64,000 bases of DNA from Siphonodentalium dalli (Eukaryota > Mollusca > Scaphopoda > Gadilida > Siphonodentaliidae). The position numbers and the translations under genes were made by a program. The first letter of the stretch is position 1. Every line of letters begins with the position of its first letter. The stretch covers positions 56,816,025 to 56,880,024 of the forward strand of contig CP136068.1 in the NCBI GenBank assembly GCA_032622095.1, read 5' to 3'. The notes below the pieces were generated by a model. That model searched no databases, was not told the DNA's origin, and saw nothing but the letters and a program-made list of their open reading frames with translations. Below, one piece after another: positions 1-12,605 of this stretch.

Positions 1-294
1 TCCGCTATGGTAAACCCCTGATCTCTGATGGATGTTTTATTTACGGGACACATCACGTCCACTATGGTACAACCCTGATCACTGGTCGATGTTTTATTTA
101 CGGGACACATCAGGTCCGTTATGGTACACCCCTGATCACTGGTCGATGTTTTATTTACGGGACACATCAGGTCCGTTATGGTACACCCCTGATCTCTGAT
201 GGATGTTTTATTTACGAGAGACATCGGGTAGGCTATGGTAGACCCCTGATCACTGGTCGATGTTTTATGTACGAGGCACGTCAGAACCACTATG
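1..294. repeat. 57-bp tandem repeat, about 5 units, cut by window edge
   Basis: The motif TATGG recurs at 6, 63, 120, 177, 234 and 291, an exact 57-bp period. Each unit reads TATGGTA..CCCTGATC, then GATGTTTTATTTACG, then ACATCAGG-like sequence. Units differ mainly by a switch between CTCTGATGG and CACTGGTCG. The array starts before the window, so its full length is unknown. Nothing suggests coding. Confidence 0.93.
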
Positions 295-737
295 GATATT
301 ATGTGAATTTATGCTGATCTGACAAAATGTAGTTGTGTTCCGAAATTAGATTTTCCTGATGAAGTCCAGAACCGGCCGAAAACTTGAAGTACAGAGAGCG
401 AAAGTAATGATACATTTGTTGATACTACTGTCCCTTCTTTGGACGATGAATTATGCTGAAAAAATAATCATTAATAAATATTGTTGACTGATAAAAACTG
501 GAAATGAAATCTACAGGATTGCGATGAGTATAATGCAGTATGGATTTGTCGCCTGTATTCTACATTATAACATTTGTTGTGTTTGGATATCATGGGAAAA
601 TTGTCAACATGTCTTTGACCTCCGATATCGCAATTTAAATAACACCAGCCACGAAGCATGTAGAGTTGGTCATTTTTATCGGCTTTTCATAGCAATTGGA
701 TTTTGCCTTGAAGTGATCTGTCACGCGGCTTACGCCA
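295..737. other. Unassigned AT-rich sequence
   Basis: No repeat, RNA or recognisable protein was found here. Short open frames on both strands (for example 471-659 minus and 524-769 plus) have no recognisable motif. The latter runs into the neighbouring inverted-repeat element. Confidence 0.5.
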
Positions 738-746
738 CAAACCAAT

Positions 747-1653
747 TAGTCCAAGTCTTCTTGTACTAAAACCAGCTAAGATATTGCCGAGATGCTGGTG
801 TTTAGTCCAAGCCCGCATGCATAGCATTCCTATGACACGACTTACGCCCAGGATCTGTGGCGGGAATTTGTGGTGTATTTTACTCGATTTACCTAACAAA
901 CCAATACATGATGCTATATACATCGGAAAGAGTGACATCTTATGGTCATAATGGTGTATTATAATCTAACTTTCATGTTAAATTACGGTTATATTCCGGT
1001 TGATTGTCACCGACATCGCTGTTTTTATATTTTGTTTACGTTTTAACTTAAACCCGAAGAGTTACGAAGAACCTCGGCATATTCCGGAGTTTGTTTTGGC
1101 CGAGACGAAACAAATTGGCAGGCCCCATATTATTCTAATGCTGGTTGTGTTTACACTGTTTTAAACTGTGAGATGGTTGTAATTCCCGTAATTTATTTAA
1201 TGTATTACATTTATATCTTCAATATTTACGTTATCTATGTATTTATTTATTTATTGACACGTATAATTACGATTACAATGGAGAATTCATCGTGCGTGGT
1301 TGACCGAAAATCTACGGAATATTTTCACCGGAAAATGACGAACGCAGTTCGCGAGGTCAACTGAGTTCGCATACTTTGTAAACAATGCGGCAAATGTCTC
1401 TTTTCACATTAAATTACCGCTTTCAATTCACAACTGATGTGGGTTTCAGATCAAATAGCATGTCTTCTGAGGAAAATATCCATTTATTGTCGCAATTGTG
1501 ATATTTTATTTCATATAATTGTGGTTTTATTTGAGCGGGTCACTAACGCTTAAGTCGTGTTATAAAAAGCCTATGTGGGCGGGCTTGGACTAAACACCAG
1601 CATCTCGCCATACCAATATCTTAGCTGGTTTTAGTACAAGAAGACTTGGACTA
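747..1653. mobile_element. 907-bp non-autonomous TIR element with 9-bp target duplication
   Basis: The ends are inverted copies. The left arm from 747 begins TAGTCCAAGTCTTC, and the right arm ends in its reverse complement at 1653. About 40 bp at each terminus is essentially identical, and similarity continues with small indels for roughly 105 bp. The 9-mer CAAACCAAT lies immediately outside both ends (738-746 and 1654-1662), as a target-site duplication would. A second TTAGTCCAAG motif sits about 57 bp inside each arm and could be a subterminal transposase-binding repeat. No transposase is encoded. Nine-bp duplications with long TIRs are typical of Mutator-like elements, so that assignment is an inference. 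Confidence 0.85.
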
Positions 1654-1662
1654 CAAACCAAT

Positions 1663-2025
1663 GAACTCGCGCACACTCTACGCCATAACCAGAGGAATGG
1701 AGGGAAACCCATCAATACATAAAACAAAAGTGAATCACAAATCTAGAGACGTAAATATGTTAGGATTTCCGTTGGCTTTTCAAAGAGACTACATGGGTTG
1801 GACGAACTTAATGTGGCCATCGTCTCTGATAATGATCTCCTGTTTGGCACCACAGTGAAGAATGAATTTCGAGACTGGCTATTCATTAATTTCCTGGACA
1901 GACCGTTTCTCTTCATTTTCATATCAAATTGTTCTCCTGCTCACCTTACGCGAGACCATAGCCGCGCACCAGCAGCCACACCAGCAGCCACATTGAACAG
2001 ATAGTTTGGCACCTATATCTTATAA
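1663..2025. other. Unassigned sequence
   Basis: No recognisable coding, RNA or repeat signal was seen, apart from a short duplication of CCAGCAGCCACA near 1970-1990. Confidence 0.4.
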
Positions 2026-2032
2026 TACATTC

Positions 2033-2134
2033 CACATGTACCTGGAACAAAATGACCCAACTCCCTTAAGTACACAACAGACTGTTATGTACTTTTGGGA
2101 GTGGGATAATTTTGTTCCATGCAGGTACCTGTGC
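2033..2134. mobile_element. 102-bp fold-back element with 7-bp flanking repeats
   Basis: Arms of about 45 bp (CACATGTACCTGGAACAAAA.. and its imperfect complement ending GGTACCTGTG) are separated by only about 10 bases. The 7-mer TACATTC flanks both sides (2026-2032 and 2135-2141), consistent with a target-site duplication. The element is too small to code and is best read as a MITE mobilised in trans. The transposase superfamily cannot be told from this copy. Confidence 0.7.
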
Positions 2135-2141
2135 TACATTC

Positions 2142-3140
2142 ATTGGCAGCTTAATGCCGAGTGAGAGAAGCTCTGATAAGTTCTGCAACTTGTGTTCCGA
2201 TGCTCTTTTCCCACACACCTATATGTATGTTTATAATAATATGTGTAATTTATATTGTATATTGTGGGTCACAATAAATATGATCAACAACTTCTTAGCG
2301 TTATAACGGGAGCAGTTGGCCAAACAGAGTTAATAATGCCGTTTACTCTAAATTCATATGTCGCCATGCTGTCGCTATGGATTATTCGCTTAGCCATCCG
2401 TGTATGGAATAAGTCGAGTATTCCCGACAGCTTGTCTGAACTATGGGTCTCATTTCTTATTCCATTTATATACTGTGTTACCATCCAGGACATTTGTTTC
2501 CCGATTACCACGGATGAGAATGCGATGATTCGGAAGAAATCGATTATAACAGGAAATAACCTGTTTGATGCTCGCGGACTCCGTGGCCTCGTGTTAACAA
2601 TATGCGATACTCATATATTGAACCAATACGTTAATCTAGATACGTATATCTCTTTGCGGTATACATACCGATTCCGGTGGAGGCGATAGCATATATAGGA
2701 CATATAGTGCCCATCGCCACACTATAGAGACTTTGCGCAAAAGTAATAATAAACACGAAAACCATAGTCAGAAATGGTAACGCCCTCAAGATCATATTAT
2801 TGGGCATATATATAAATTATAATAGAAAATATATCGGTTTCACGAATGACCGCCACATAATTCCGTTGAAACAACTAATCCTTCAAATTATTGAAATAAA
2901 AACTATGGCTTATTAAAGCAGGTTTCTCATTCACCACACCAGAAAGACTTTAAATGAGGACCAAAACTCTACTGAACGGATTAAATACACGTCCGATACT
3001 TCGCAACATATTTAGTCTACATTCCAACTGAGACATGTCTCATACTTCATCAGCAAAGATAGCTGTTATATTGCATTGTGATCTCGCCATAAAATCTTCA
3101 AGAGTGGCCCAGCTATTGTTCATACCTAAACATCGAAAGC
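2142..3140. other. Unassigned sequence with one unrecognised ORF
   Basis: A 144-codon open frame runs 2255-2689 on the plus strand. I recognise no domain in it, no splice-flanked exon and no coding-like repetition. An ORF of this length is expected by chance in 64 kb read in six frames. The rest is AT-rich with no repeat. Confidence 0.4.
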
Positions 3141-3149
3141 AATTAACGC

Positions 3150-3348
3150 GGTCATAAAACTTACATAATGCAACAATGAGACATCCGCGAATACACATAC
3201 GCGAAAACCCGAAATGTGTTGTCCTGCGAGATACGGCCTGATCAGCCTTACTACATTTTCCTAAAAATAACACGCATCGCGTGAAACCTGAAATGTGTTG
3301 ACCTGCCAGATATCCCCATCGCCCCATTGTCACGGCCAGATCAGCGTA
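3150..3348. repeat. Duplicated dispersed repeat, two local copies
   Basis: Two adjacent copies (about 3155-3247 and 3250-3348) share ACGCG..AAACCCGAAATGTGTT, then CCTGCGAGATA and a GGCC(T/A)GATCAGC end. A third copy lies at 45998-46087, including the preceding TTTCCTAAAATAAC stretch. The presence at a distant site makes this an interspersed family, not only a tandem duplication. A 107-codon minus-strand frame across it is a by-product. Confidence 0.75.
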
Positions 3349-3679
3349 GCAGTAAACACTCATAGGGCGTAATTATAGTTTTAGAACATTGCCCTGCTTG
3401 GTTGTGATGTGTGCATACTTTTCGCGATAGGAAATCTATCTTTATACCATTTTGAGTGAAATGTGTTTAATACCAAACTATTAACTTGTACCTGGGTGGA
3501 ATGATGCCGCAAGGATATCTTCTATATTCAATTTTATAGAAAGTTTTTCGCATCATATTTATATGGAAACCTATTTTATAATAAACATTGTTCGTTTGGT
3601 TTATTTTTTGAAATATTCACATCTCATTATCCATGACATTAAACGTAATGGACGACGTGTACTAAATGTGAACTATGAT
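3349..3679. other. Unassigned AT-rich spacer before the satellite
   Basis: No gene, RNA or repeat was recognised. Sequence resembling the 49-bp unit first appears near 3680. Confidence 0.4.
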
Positions 3680-4104
3680 GAGAGATTCACCGGACTCCTC
3701 ATCAGTTTGACTCATTATACCCAATGCACCGTCCACCATGGTGGGAGATTATAGATTCACCGGACTCCTCATCAGTTTGACAGCATTATACCCAATGAGG
3801 ACTCCTCGTCTGTTCACTCAGCATTATACCCAATGCACTGTACACCGGACTCCTCATCGGTTACACTCATTATTATACCCAATGAACTGTAAACCGGACT
3901 CCTCATCAGTTTGACTCATCATTATACCCAATGCACCGTACACCGGACTCCTCATGAATTTGACTCATCAGTATACCCAATACACCGTACCCCGGACTCC
4001 TTATTTGGTTTGACTCATTATTATACCCAATACACCGTACACTGGACTCCTCATCGGTTTGACTCATCAGTATGCCCAATGCACCGTACACCGGACTCCT
4101 CATG

Positions 4105-4500
4105 AATTTGACTCATCAGTATACCCAATACACCGTACTCCTCATCGATTTGACTCATTATTATACCCAATGCACCGTACTCCTCATCGGTTTGACTCAT
4201 CAGTATGCCCAATGCACCGTACTCCTCATCGATTTGACTCATTATTATACCCAATACACCGTACTCCTCATCGATTTGACTCATTATTATACCCAATGCA
4301 CCGTACTCCTCATTGGTTTGACTCATCAGTATGCCCAATGCACCGCACACCGGACTCCTTGTGAATTTGACTCATCAGTATACCCAATACACCGTACTCC
4401 TCATCGGTTTGACTCATCATTATACCCAGTACACCGTACTCCTCATCGGTTTGACTCATCAGTATGCCCAATGCACCGTACACCGGACTCCTCGTGAATT
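4105..4500. repeat. 42-bp deletion variant block inside the satellite
   Basis: Here the unit goes directly from CACCGTACTCCTCATCG to the next unit. The 7 bases ACACCGG present elsewhere are missing, so the period drops from 49 to 42 bp. Because 42 is divisible by 3, all frames stay in register for several units. That explains the overlapping long open frames at 4072-4497 (+) and 4051-4350 (-). I do not regard these as genes. Confidence 0.85.
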
Positions 4501-7122
4501 TGACTCATCAGTATGCCCAATACACCGTACTCCTCATCGATTTGACTCATTATTATACCCAATGTACCGTACACCGGACTCCTCATCAGTTTGACTCATT
4601 ATTATACCCAATCCACCATACACCGGACTCCTCATCAGTTTGACTCATTATTATACCCAATGCATCATACACCCGACTCCTCATCGGTTGACTCACCACT
4701 GTACCCAATGCACTGTACACCGGACTTCTCATCGGTTACACTCATTATTATACCCAATGCACCGTACACCGGACTCCTCGTGAATTTGACTCATTATTAT
4801 ACCCAATGCATCATACACCGGACTCCTCATCAGTTTGACTCATTATTATACCCAATCCACCATACACCGGACTCCTCATCAGTTTGACTCATTAGTATAC
4901 CCAATGCATCATACACCGGACTCCTCATCGGTTTGACTCACCATTGTACCCAATGAACTGTACACCGGACTCCTCATCAGTTTGACTCATCATTATACCC
5001 AATGCACTGTACACCGGACTCCTCATCGGTTTGACTCATCATTATACCCAATGCACCGTACACCGGACTCCTCATCGGTTTGACTCATCATTATACCCAA
5101 TGCACCGTACACTGGACTCATCATCAGTTTGACTCATCATTCTGCCCAATGCACCGTACACCGGACTCCTCATCAGTTTGACTCATTATAATACCTAATG
5201 CACCGTACACCATACTCCTCATCAGTTTGACTCATTATTATACCCAATCCACCATACACCGGACTCCTCATCGGTTTGACTCAGCATTATACCCAATGCA
5301 CCATACCCGGGACTCTTCATCAGTTTGACTCAGCATTATACCCAATGCACCGTACCCCAGACTCCTCATCAGTTTGACTCATCAGTATGCCCAATGCACT
5401 GTACACCGGACTCCTCATCGGTTTGACTCATCATTATACCCAATGCACCGTACACCGGACTCCTCATCGGTTTGACTCATCAGTATGCCCAATACACCGT
5501 ACACCGGACTCCTCATCGGTTTGACTCATCAGTATGCCCAATGCACTGTACACCGGACTCCTCGTCGGTTTGACTCATCATTATACCCAATGCACCGTAC
5601 ACCGGACTCCTCATCGGTTTGACTCATCAGTATGCCCAATGCACTGTACACCGGACTCCTCATCGGTTTGACTCATCATTATACCCAATGCACCGTACAC
5701 CGGACTCCTCATCGGTTTGACTCATCAGTATGCCCAATGCACTGTACACCGGACTCCTCATCGGTTTGACTCATCAGTATGCCCAATGCACTGTACACCG
5801 GACTCCTCATCGGTTTGACTCATCAGTATGCCCAATGCACTGTACACCGGACTCCTCATCGGTTTGACTCATCATTATACCCAATGCACTGTACACCGGA
5901 CTCCTCGTCGGTTTGACTCATCATTATACCCAATGCACCGTACACCGGACTCCTCATCGGTTTGACTCATCATTATACCCAATGCACCGTACACCGGACT
6001 CCTCATCGGTTTGACTCATCAGTATGCCCAATGCACTGTACACCGGACTCCTCATCGGTTTGACTCATCATTATACCCAATGCACCGTACACCGGACTCC
6101 TCATCGGTTTGACTCATCAGTATGCCCAATGCACTGTACACCGGACTCCTCATCGGTTTGACTCATCAGTATGCCCAATGCACTGTACACCGGACTCCTC
6201 ATCGGTTTGACTCATCATTATACCCAATGCACCGTACACCGGACTCCTCATCGGTTTGACTCATCAGTATGCCCAATGCACTGTACACCGGACTCCTCAT
6301 CGGTTTGACTCATCAGTATGCCCAATGCACTGTACACCGGACTCCTCATCGGTTTGACTCATCAGTATGCCCAATGCACTGTACACCGGACTCCTCATCG
6401 GTTTGACTCATCATTATACCCAATGCACTGTACACCGGACTCCTCGTCGGTTTGACTCATCATTATACCCAATGCACCGTACACCGGACTCCTCATCGGT
6501 TTGACTCATCATTATACCCAATGCACCGTACACCGGACTCCTCATCGGTTTGACTCATCAGTATGCCCAATGCACTGTACACCGGACTCCTCATCGGTTT
6601 GACTCATCATTATACCCAATGCACCGTACACCGGACTCCTCATCGGTTTGACTCATCAGTATGCCCAATGCACTGTACACCGGACTCCTCATCGGTTTGA
6701 CTCATCATTATACCCAATGCACCGTACACCGGACTCCTCATCGGTTTGTCTCATCAGTATGCCCAATACACCGTACACCGGACTCCTCATCGGTTTGACT
6801 CATCATTATACCCAATGCACCGTACACCGGACTCCTCATCCGTTTGACTCATCATTATACCCAATGCACCGTACACCGGACTCCTCATCGGTTTGACTCA
6901 TCAGTATGCCCAATGCACTGTACACCGGACTCCTCATCGGTTTGACTCATCATTATACCCAATGCACCGTACACCGGACTCCTCATCGGTTTGACTCATC
7001 ATTATACCCAATGCACCGTACACCGGACTCCTCATCGGTTTGACTCATCATTATACCCAATACACCGTACACCGGACTCCTCATCGGTTTGACTCATCAG
7101 TATGCCCAATACACTGTACACC

Positions 7123-7857
7123 GGACTCATCATCGGTTTGACTCATCAGTATGCCCAATGCACCGTACACCGGACTCCTCATCGGTTTGACTCATCAGTA
7201 TGCCCAATACACTGTACACCGGACTCCTCATCGGTTTGACTCATCATTATACCCAATGCACCGTACACCGGACTCCTCATCGGTTTGACTCATCATTATA
7301 CCCAATACACCGTACACCGGACTCCTCATCGGTTTGACTCATCAGTATGCCCAATACACTGTACACCGGACTCATCATCGGTTTGACTCATCAGTATGCC
7401 CAATGCACCGTACACCGGACTCCTCATCGGTTTGACTCATCAGTATGCCCAATACACTGTACACCGGACTCCTCATCGGTTTGACTCATCATTATACCCA
7501 ATGCACCGTACACCGGACTCCTCATCGGTTTGACTCATCATTATACCCAATACACCGTACACCGGACTCCTCATCGGTTTGACTCATCAGTATGCCCAAT
7601 ACACTGTACACCGGACTCATCATCGGTTTGACTCATCAGTATGCCCAATGCACCGTACACCGGACTCCTCATCGGTTTGACTCATCAGTATGCCCAATAC
7701 ACTGTACACCGGACTCCTCATCGGTTTGACTCATCATTATACCCAATGCACCGTACACCGGACTCCTCATCGGTTTGACTCATCATTATACCCAATACAC
7801 CGTACACCGGACTCCTCATCGGTTTGACTCATCAGTATGCCCAATACACTGTACACC
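7123..7857. repeat. 245-bp higher-order repeat (five 49-bp units), three tandem copies
   Basis: The diagnostic GGACTCATCATCGG variant recurs at 7123, 7368, 7613 and 7858, exactly 245 bp apart. The four intervening units carry the same order of variants each time. From 7956 onward the spacing changes to 98, 98 and 49 bp, so the higher-order unit was trimmed at that edge. Confidence 0.9.
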
Positions 7858-8290
7858 GGACTCATCATCGGTTTGACTCATCAGTATGCCCAATGCACCG
7901 TACACCGGACTCCTCATCGGTTTGACTCATCAGTATGCCCAATACACTGTACACCGGACTCATCATCGGTTTGACTCATCAGTATGCCCAATGCACCGTA
8001 CACCGGACTCCTCATCGGTTTGACTCATCAGTATGCCCAATACACTGTACACCGGACTCATCATCGGTTTGACTCATCAGTATGCCCAATACACTGTACA
8101 CCGGACTCATCATCGGTTTGACTCATCAGTATGCCCAATGCACCGTTCACTGGACTCTTCATCACTTTGACTCAGCATTATACCCAATGCACCGTACACC
8201 GGACTCATCATCGGTTTGACTCATCAGTATGCCCAATGCACCGTTCACTGGACTCTTCATCACTTTGACTCAGCATTATACCCAATACAC

Positions 8291-10400
8291 TGTACACCGG
8301 ACTCCTCATCGGTTTGACTCATCAGTATACCCAATGCACCGTACACCGGACTCCTCATCGGTTTGACTCATCATTATACCCAATACACTGTACACCGGAC
8401 TCCTCGTCGGTTTGACTCATCAGTATACCCAATGCACCGTACACCGGACTCCTCATCGGTTTGACTCATCAGTATGCCCAATGCACTGTACACCGGACTC
8501 CTCATCGGTTTGACTCATCATTATACCCAATGCACTGTACACCGGACTCCTCGTCGGTTTGACTCATCATTATACCCAATGCACCGTACACCGGACTCCT
8601 CATCGGTTTGACTCATCATTATACCCAATGCACCGTACACCGGACTCCTCATCGGTTTGACTCATCAGTATGCCCAATGCACTGTACACCGGACTCCTCA
8701 TCGGTTTGACTCATCATTATACCCAATGCACCGTACACCGGACTCCTCATCGGTTAGACTCATCAGTATGCCCAATGCACTGTACACCGGACTCCTCATC
8801 GGTTTGACTCATCATTATACCCAATGCACCGTACACCGGACTCCTCATCGGTTTGACTCATCAGTATGCCCAATACACCGTACACCGGACTCCTCATCGG
8901 TTTGACTCATCATTATACCCAATGCACCGTACACCGGACTCCTCATCCGTTTGACTCATCATTATACCCAATGCACCGTACACCGGACTCCTCATCGGTT
9001 TGACTCATCAGTATGCCCAATGCACTGTACACCGGACTCCTCATCGGTTTGACTCATCATTATACCCAATGCACCGTACACCGGACTCCTCATCGGTTTG
9101 ACTCATCATTATACCCAATGCACCGTACACCGGACTCCTCATCGGTTTGACTCATCATTATACCCAATACACCGTACACCGGACTCCTCATCGGTTTGAC
9201 TCATCAGTATGCCCAATACACTGTACACCGGACTCATCATCGGTTTGACTCATCAGTATGCCCAATGCACCGTACACCGGACTCCTCATCGGTTTGACTC
9301 ATCAGTATGCCCAATACACTGTACACCGGACTCCTCATCGGTTTGACTCATCATTATACCCAATGCACCGTACACCGGACTCCTCATCGGTTTGACTCAT
9401 CATTATACCCAATACACCGTACACCGGACTCCTCATCGGTTTGACTCATCAGTATGCCCAATACACTGTACACCGGACTCATCATCGGTTTGACTCATCA
9501 GTATGCCCAATGCACCGTACACCGGACTCCTCATCGGTTTGACTCATCAGTATGCCCAATACACTGTACACCGGACTCCTCATCGGTTTGACTCATCATT
9601 ATACCCAATGCACCGTACACCGGACTCCTCATCGGTTTGACTCATCATTATACCCAATACACCGTACACCGGACTCCTCATCGGTTTGACTCATCAGTAT
9701 GCCCAATACACTGTACACCGGACTCATCATCGGTTTGACTCATCAGTATGCCCAATGCACCGTACACCGGACTCCTCATCGGTTTGACTCATCAGTATGC
9801 CCAATACACTGTACACCGGACTCCTCATCGGTTTGACTCATCATTATACCCAATGCACCGTACACCGGACTCCTCATCGGTTTGACTCATCATTATACCC
9901 AATACACCGTACACCGGACTCCTCATCGGTTTGACTCATCAGTATGCCCAATACACTGTACACCGGACTCATCATCGGTTTGACTCATCAGTATGCCCAA
10001 TGCACCGTACACCGGACTCCTCATCGGTTTGACTCATCAGTATGCCCAATACACTGTACACCGGACTCATCATCGGTTTGACTCATCATTATGCCCAATG
10101 CACCGTACACCGGACTCCTCATCGGTTTGACTCATCAGTATGCCCAATACACTGTACACCGGACTCATCATCGGTTTGACTCATCAGTATGCCCAATACA
10201 CTGTACACCGGACTCATCATCGGTTTGACTCATCAGTATGCCCAATGCACCGTTCACTGGACTCTTCATCACTTTGACTCAGCATTATACCCAATGCACC
10301 GTACACCGGACTCATCATCGGTTTGACTCATCAGTATGCCCAATGCACCGTTCACTGGACTCTTCATCACTTTGACTCAGCATTATACCCAATGCACCGT
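8291..10400. repeat. 2107-bp segmental duplication within the satellite (second copy)
   Basis: Rare variants recur at an offset of 2107 bp (43 x 49): GTTCACTGG at 8145 and 10252, CATCCGTTTG at about 6838 and 8945, and CTCGTCGG at 6445 and 8552. The segment ending near 8290 is therefore duplicated as the segment ending near 10400, carrying its internal 245-bp repeats with it. Confidence 0.85.
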
Positions 10401-10513
10401 ACCCCGGACTCCTCATTAGTTTGACTCAGCCTTATACCCAATGCACCGTACATCTTGCCACTGTTTTATTACAACCAAAATATTCACGATACGCGGGATA
10501 ACGCATGAAATGG

Positions 10514-10536
10514 TGTTGTTGTTGTTGTTGTTATTA
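10514..10536. repeat. (GTT)n microsatellite
   Basis: A short run of GTT triplets lies just after the satellite, in otherwise unremarkable sequence (10453-10925). Confidence 0.8.
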
Positions 10537-10925
10537 GCGTGAAACATTGTTTACTACATGTAACATAATTATGTAGGGGCGTGGAAAAAGGTAGTTGATA
10601 TATCTCACCCTACAGTTGGAAAAAATTCTAAAACGAGATATACCTGAAACAACAGTAGTTACAAATGGACACTTTATACCGAATATGTGTTATGTTTGTT
10701 CTGTAGATGATGACGAATAGCACTAGCAAGATTAGTGCTAAACATTTTCACGCAAAAACAAAAATTTAACATTCCATGTGGTGACATTCCTAGTATAGAT
10801 AGCTCACATGATATGGTAGGCAAAAAGACGACCAGTGAACAACAGCAACAAAGGTTACACCGTGATAGATTGTGAAATCTACTTCTATAGAGAAGCAAAG
10901 TCCCTGGTGATAACTCAAACGTGCA

Positions 10926-11194
10926 TTAAAGGGGGGCTGTACTGTACCTATGGGACCATCTCCTTTTATACTCAACATAATAAATGCAAGAAATGAATGA
11001 ATTTGAGCTATCGATTATTGCAAAATACACTCGTGTGCTCTATATATGGACGATGCAAACATGGTAATTATAATGAAAATGAATTTATGACTGGAATCAA
11101 TGGATCAAATTCATTTATTTGTTGCATGTATTATGTTTAGTATAAAGGCAGATGGTCCCATAAATGGCCGGATTTAGTGTAGTGTAACCCTTAA
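10926..11194. mobile_element. 269-bp TTAA-flanked inverted-repeat element
   Basis: TTAA at 10926-10929 and 11191-11194 brackets two inverted arms. The best-conserved part is TATGGGACCATCT..TTTATACT.AACATAATA.ATGCAA near 10950-11006, against its complement near 11108-11163, with roughly 88 percent identity by eye. Terminal sequence is looser (GGGGGGCTGTACTGTACC versus GGGTTACACTACACTA). TTAA flanks suggest mobilisation by a piggyBac-like transposase. The weak termini make this an older or less certain copy. Confidence 0.55.
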
Positions 11195-11320
11195 AGTAGT
11201 ATGAGCAACTCCTTGACTCCAATCGTAAAATTGGGCATAAGTGTATTTTGAGTATGTTAGTACTATAGTACTATATATTTGAGAATCGTTGATAAAAATG
11301 GGCGTAAGTATATTTTCGAT

Positions 11321-11760
11321 AGAGCAGGGCGTCATATTTAAGCGTCATGTTGGTGTGTTTATATTTTAGGTGAATTTTTTTTTTTTTTTTGTAATCTCGG
11401 CCGACTATTGCGTGTCTGACACATAAACTAAATAATCTCAGCTTAAGACGGCTTAACCAAATTATTCATAGAGCAGGTCGTCGTATTTGAGCGTCATGTG
11501 TATATTGTTGACTAACAAGTTGGCTCATCATGTGAAGTTGCTTTTTTGTATATCTCGGCCGACTATTAAATGTCTGACACATCAACTAAATAATCTCAGC
11601 TTAAGACGGCTTAACCAAATTATTTGCTTAAACGTTCAGACAGGCATACATCTTACTGAAAATAATCACGATCGACTATTAAATGTCTGACACATCAAAC
11701 GAATAATCTCAGCTTAAGACGAAATATTTGCGTGAAGATTCAGACACACATACATCTTAC
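11321..11760. repeat. Degenerate local tandem repeat, about three copies
   Basis: GACTATT..GTGTCTGACACAT, then AATAATCTCAGCTTAAGACG, occurs near 11400, 11557 and 11672 at unequal spacing (about 157 and 116 bp). AGAGCAGG(G/T)CGTC precedes the first two, and TTCAGACA..CATACATCTTACTG follows the last two. The copies are clear duplications without coding potential. Confidence 0.8.
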
Positions 11761-12034
11761 TGTATTTTGAGTAACAGATGAATATTCCTACCTACTGGAT
11801 AGTGCGTATTCATCCGAAGAAATGTCTGATTCTGTCAACTGGGATTTAAAAAATGAACACTTTAAATATTGTATATCCTACCATATGTGAACTTGAATTA
11901 TGTCATCACCAATAAATACATGTATAATCGATTATCTTTTCAATAATAATATCTCTCTGGGTTCTATCGTGGTAAAAAATCTTTTACAATTTATTGACAA
12001 GAGATTTTCCACTCAATGTTTGTCACAGACCTAC

Positions 12035-12110
12035 GTCATAATACTCCCCTCCCCCAACAACCCCTCCTCCCCCAACAACCACTCTTCCCCCTACCCCCCA
12101 ACAACCTTCC
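12035..12110. repeat. C-rich low-complexity tract
   Basis: CCCCCAACAACCCCTCC-like blocks are repeated three times. This is simple sequence; the two open frames that cross it are proline/asparagine-rich artefacts. Confidence 0.7.
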
Positions 12111-12489
12111 CATCTCACATCACTTACCCGCACCTATTCATGCGCGTATATATATATGTCGGAGCACAAGACATCCAAATAAGGAGTATCACCTCATAGT
12201 AAAGCAACGCTCTTTATTCATCTTTCAACATAAATGACACACGTGCATTATCGCGAATTATTGCAAGAGCGTACGTTTATAGAGTTATTGTTCTTAGAAC
12301 GAGAATCGTTAGTCGGTTATTTTAAAAAGCGTTGCTAAAAAGGGGACGAGGACATCGCCCACCCTGTTTTAGGGTTTTTTTTGTACCGGGAGATCGCCCG
12401 TATGAAAAAAATGAAAAGTGTATTGTATACAACATCAGTACAATCGTCTCATAACCAGAGTGGTTTGTTCATATAACATCAAGGATTGC

Positions 12490-12605
12490 GTGTGTGATCA
12501 CCTGTACATATTATCAGTTTATCGAGCTATTCATACTTACGCCAAAGTAAGTAATCTTATCACCTGTACATATTAGCAGCTTATCACGTGATCAGTAAGT
12601 GCGCC
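12490..12605. repeat. ~62-bp direct duplication
   Basis: ATCACCTGTACATATTA(T/G)CAG, then TTATC and TACTTACGCC-like sequence, is present at about 12497 and 12559. The two copies are diverged. Confidence 0.6.

Larger units (their letters stand above)
3680..10452. repeat. 49-bp satellite array, about 140 units, 6.8 kb
   Basis: The unit contains CCGGACTCCTCATCGG, TTTGACTCATCA, then either TTATACCC or GTATGCCC, then AATGCACCGTACA. Its period is 49 bp. Units combine a few diagnostic variants: TTATAC/GTATGC, GCACC/ACACT, CTCCTCAT/CTCATCAT and CTCCTCGT. The left edge (3680-4100) and the last units (after 10380) are the most diverged, as expected for array margins; the centre is nearly homogeneous. 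Because 49 is not a multiple of 3, a frame meets a stop after one or two units. The recurrent 82-codon ORFs at 6648-6896 and 8657-8905 are by-products of this. Confidence 0.97.

Noticed and set aside
2255-2689. 144-codon plus-strand ORF as a gene
   Set aside because: No recognisable domain, no splice signals that stand out, and a length expected by chance in 64 kb of six-frame sequence.
6648-8905. Two nearly identical 82-codon ORFs as a gene pair
   Set aside because: They are translations of the 49-bp satellite; the similarity follows from the array.
4105-10452. CRISPR array
   Set aside because: Repeats are contiguous with no unique spacers, and the genome is eukaryotic by all other signs.
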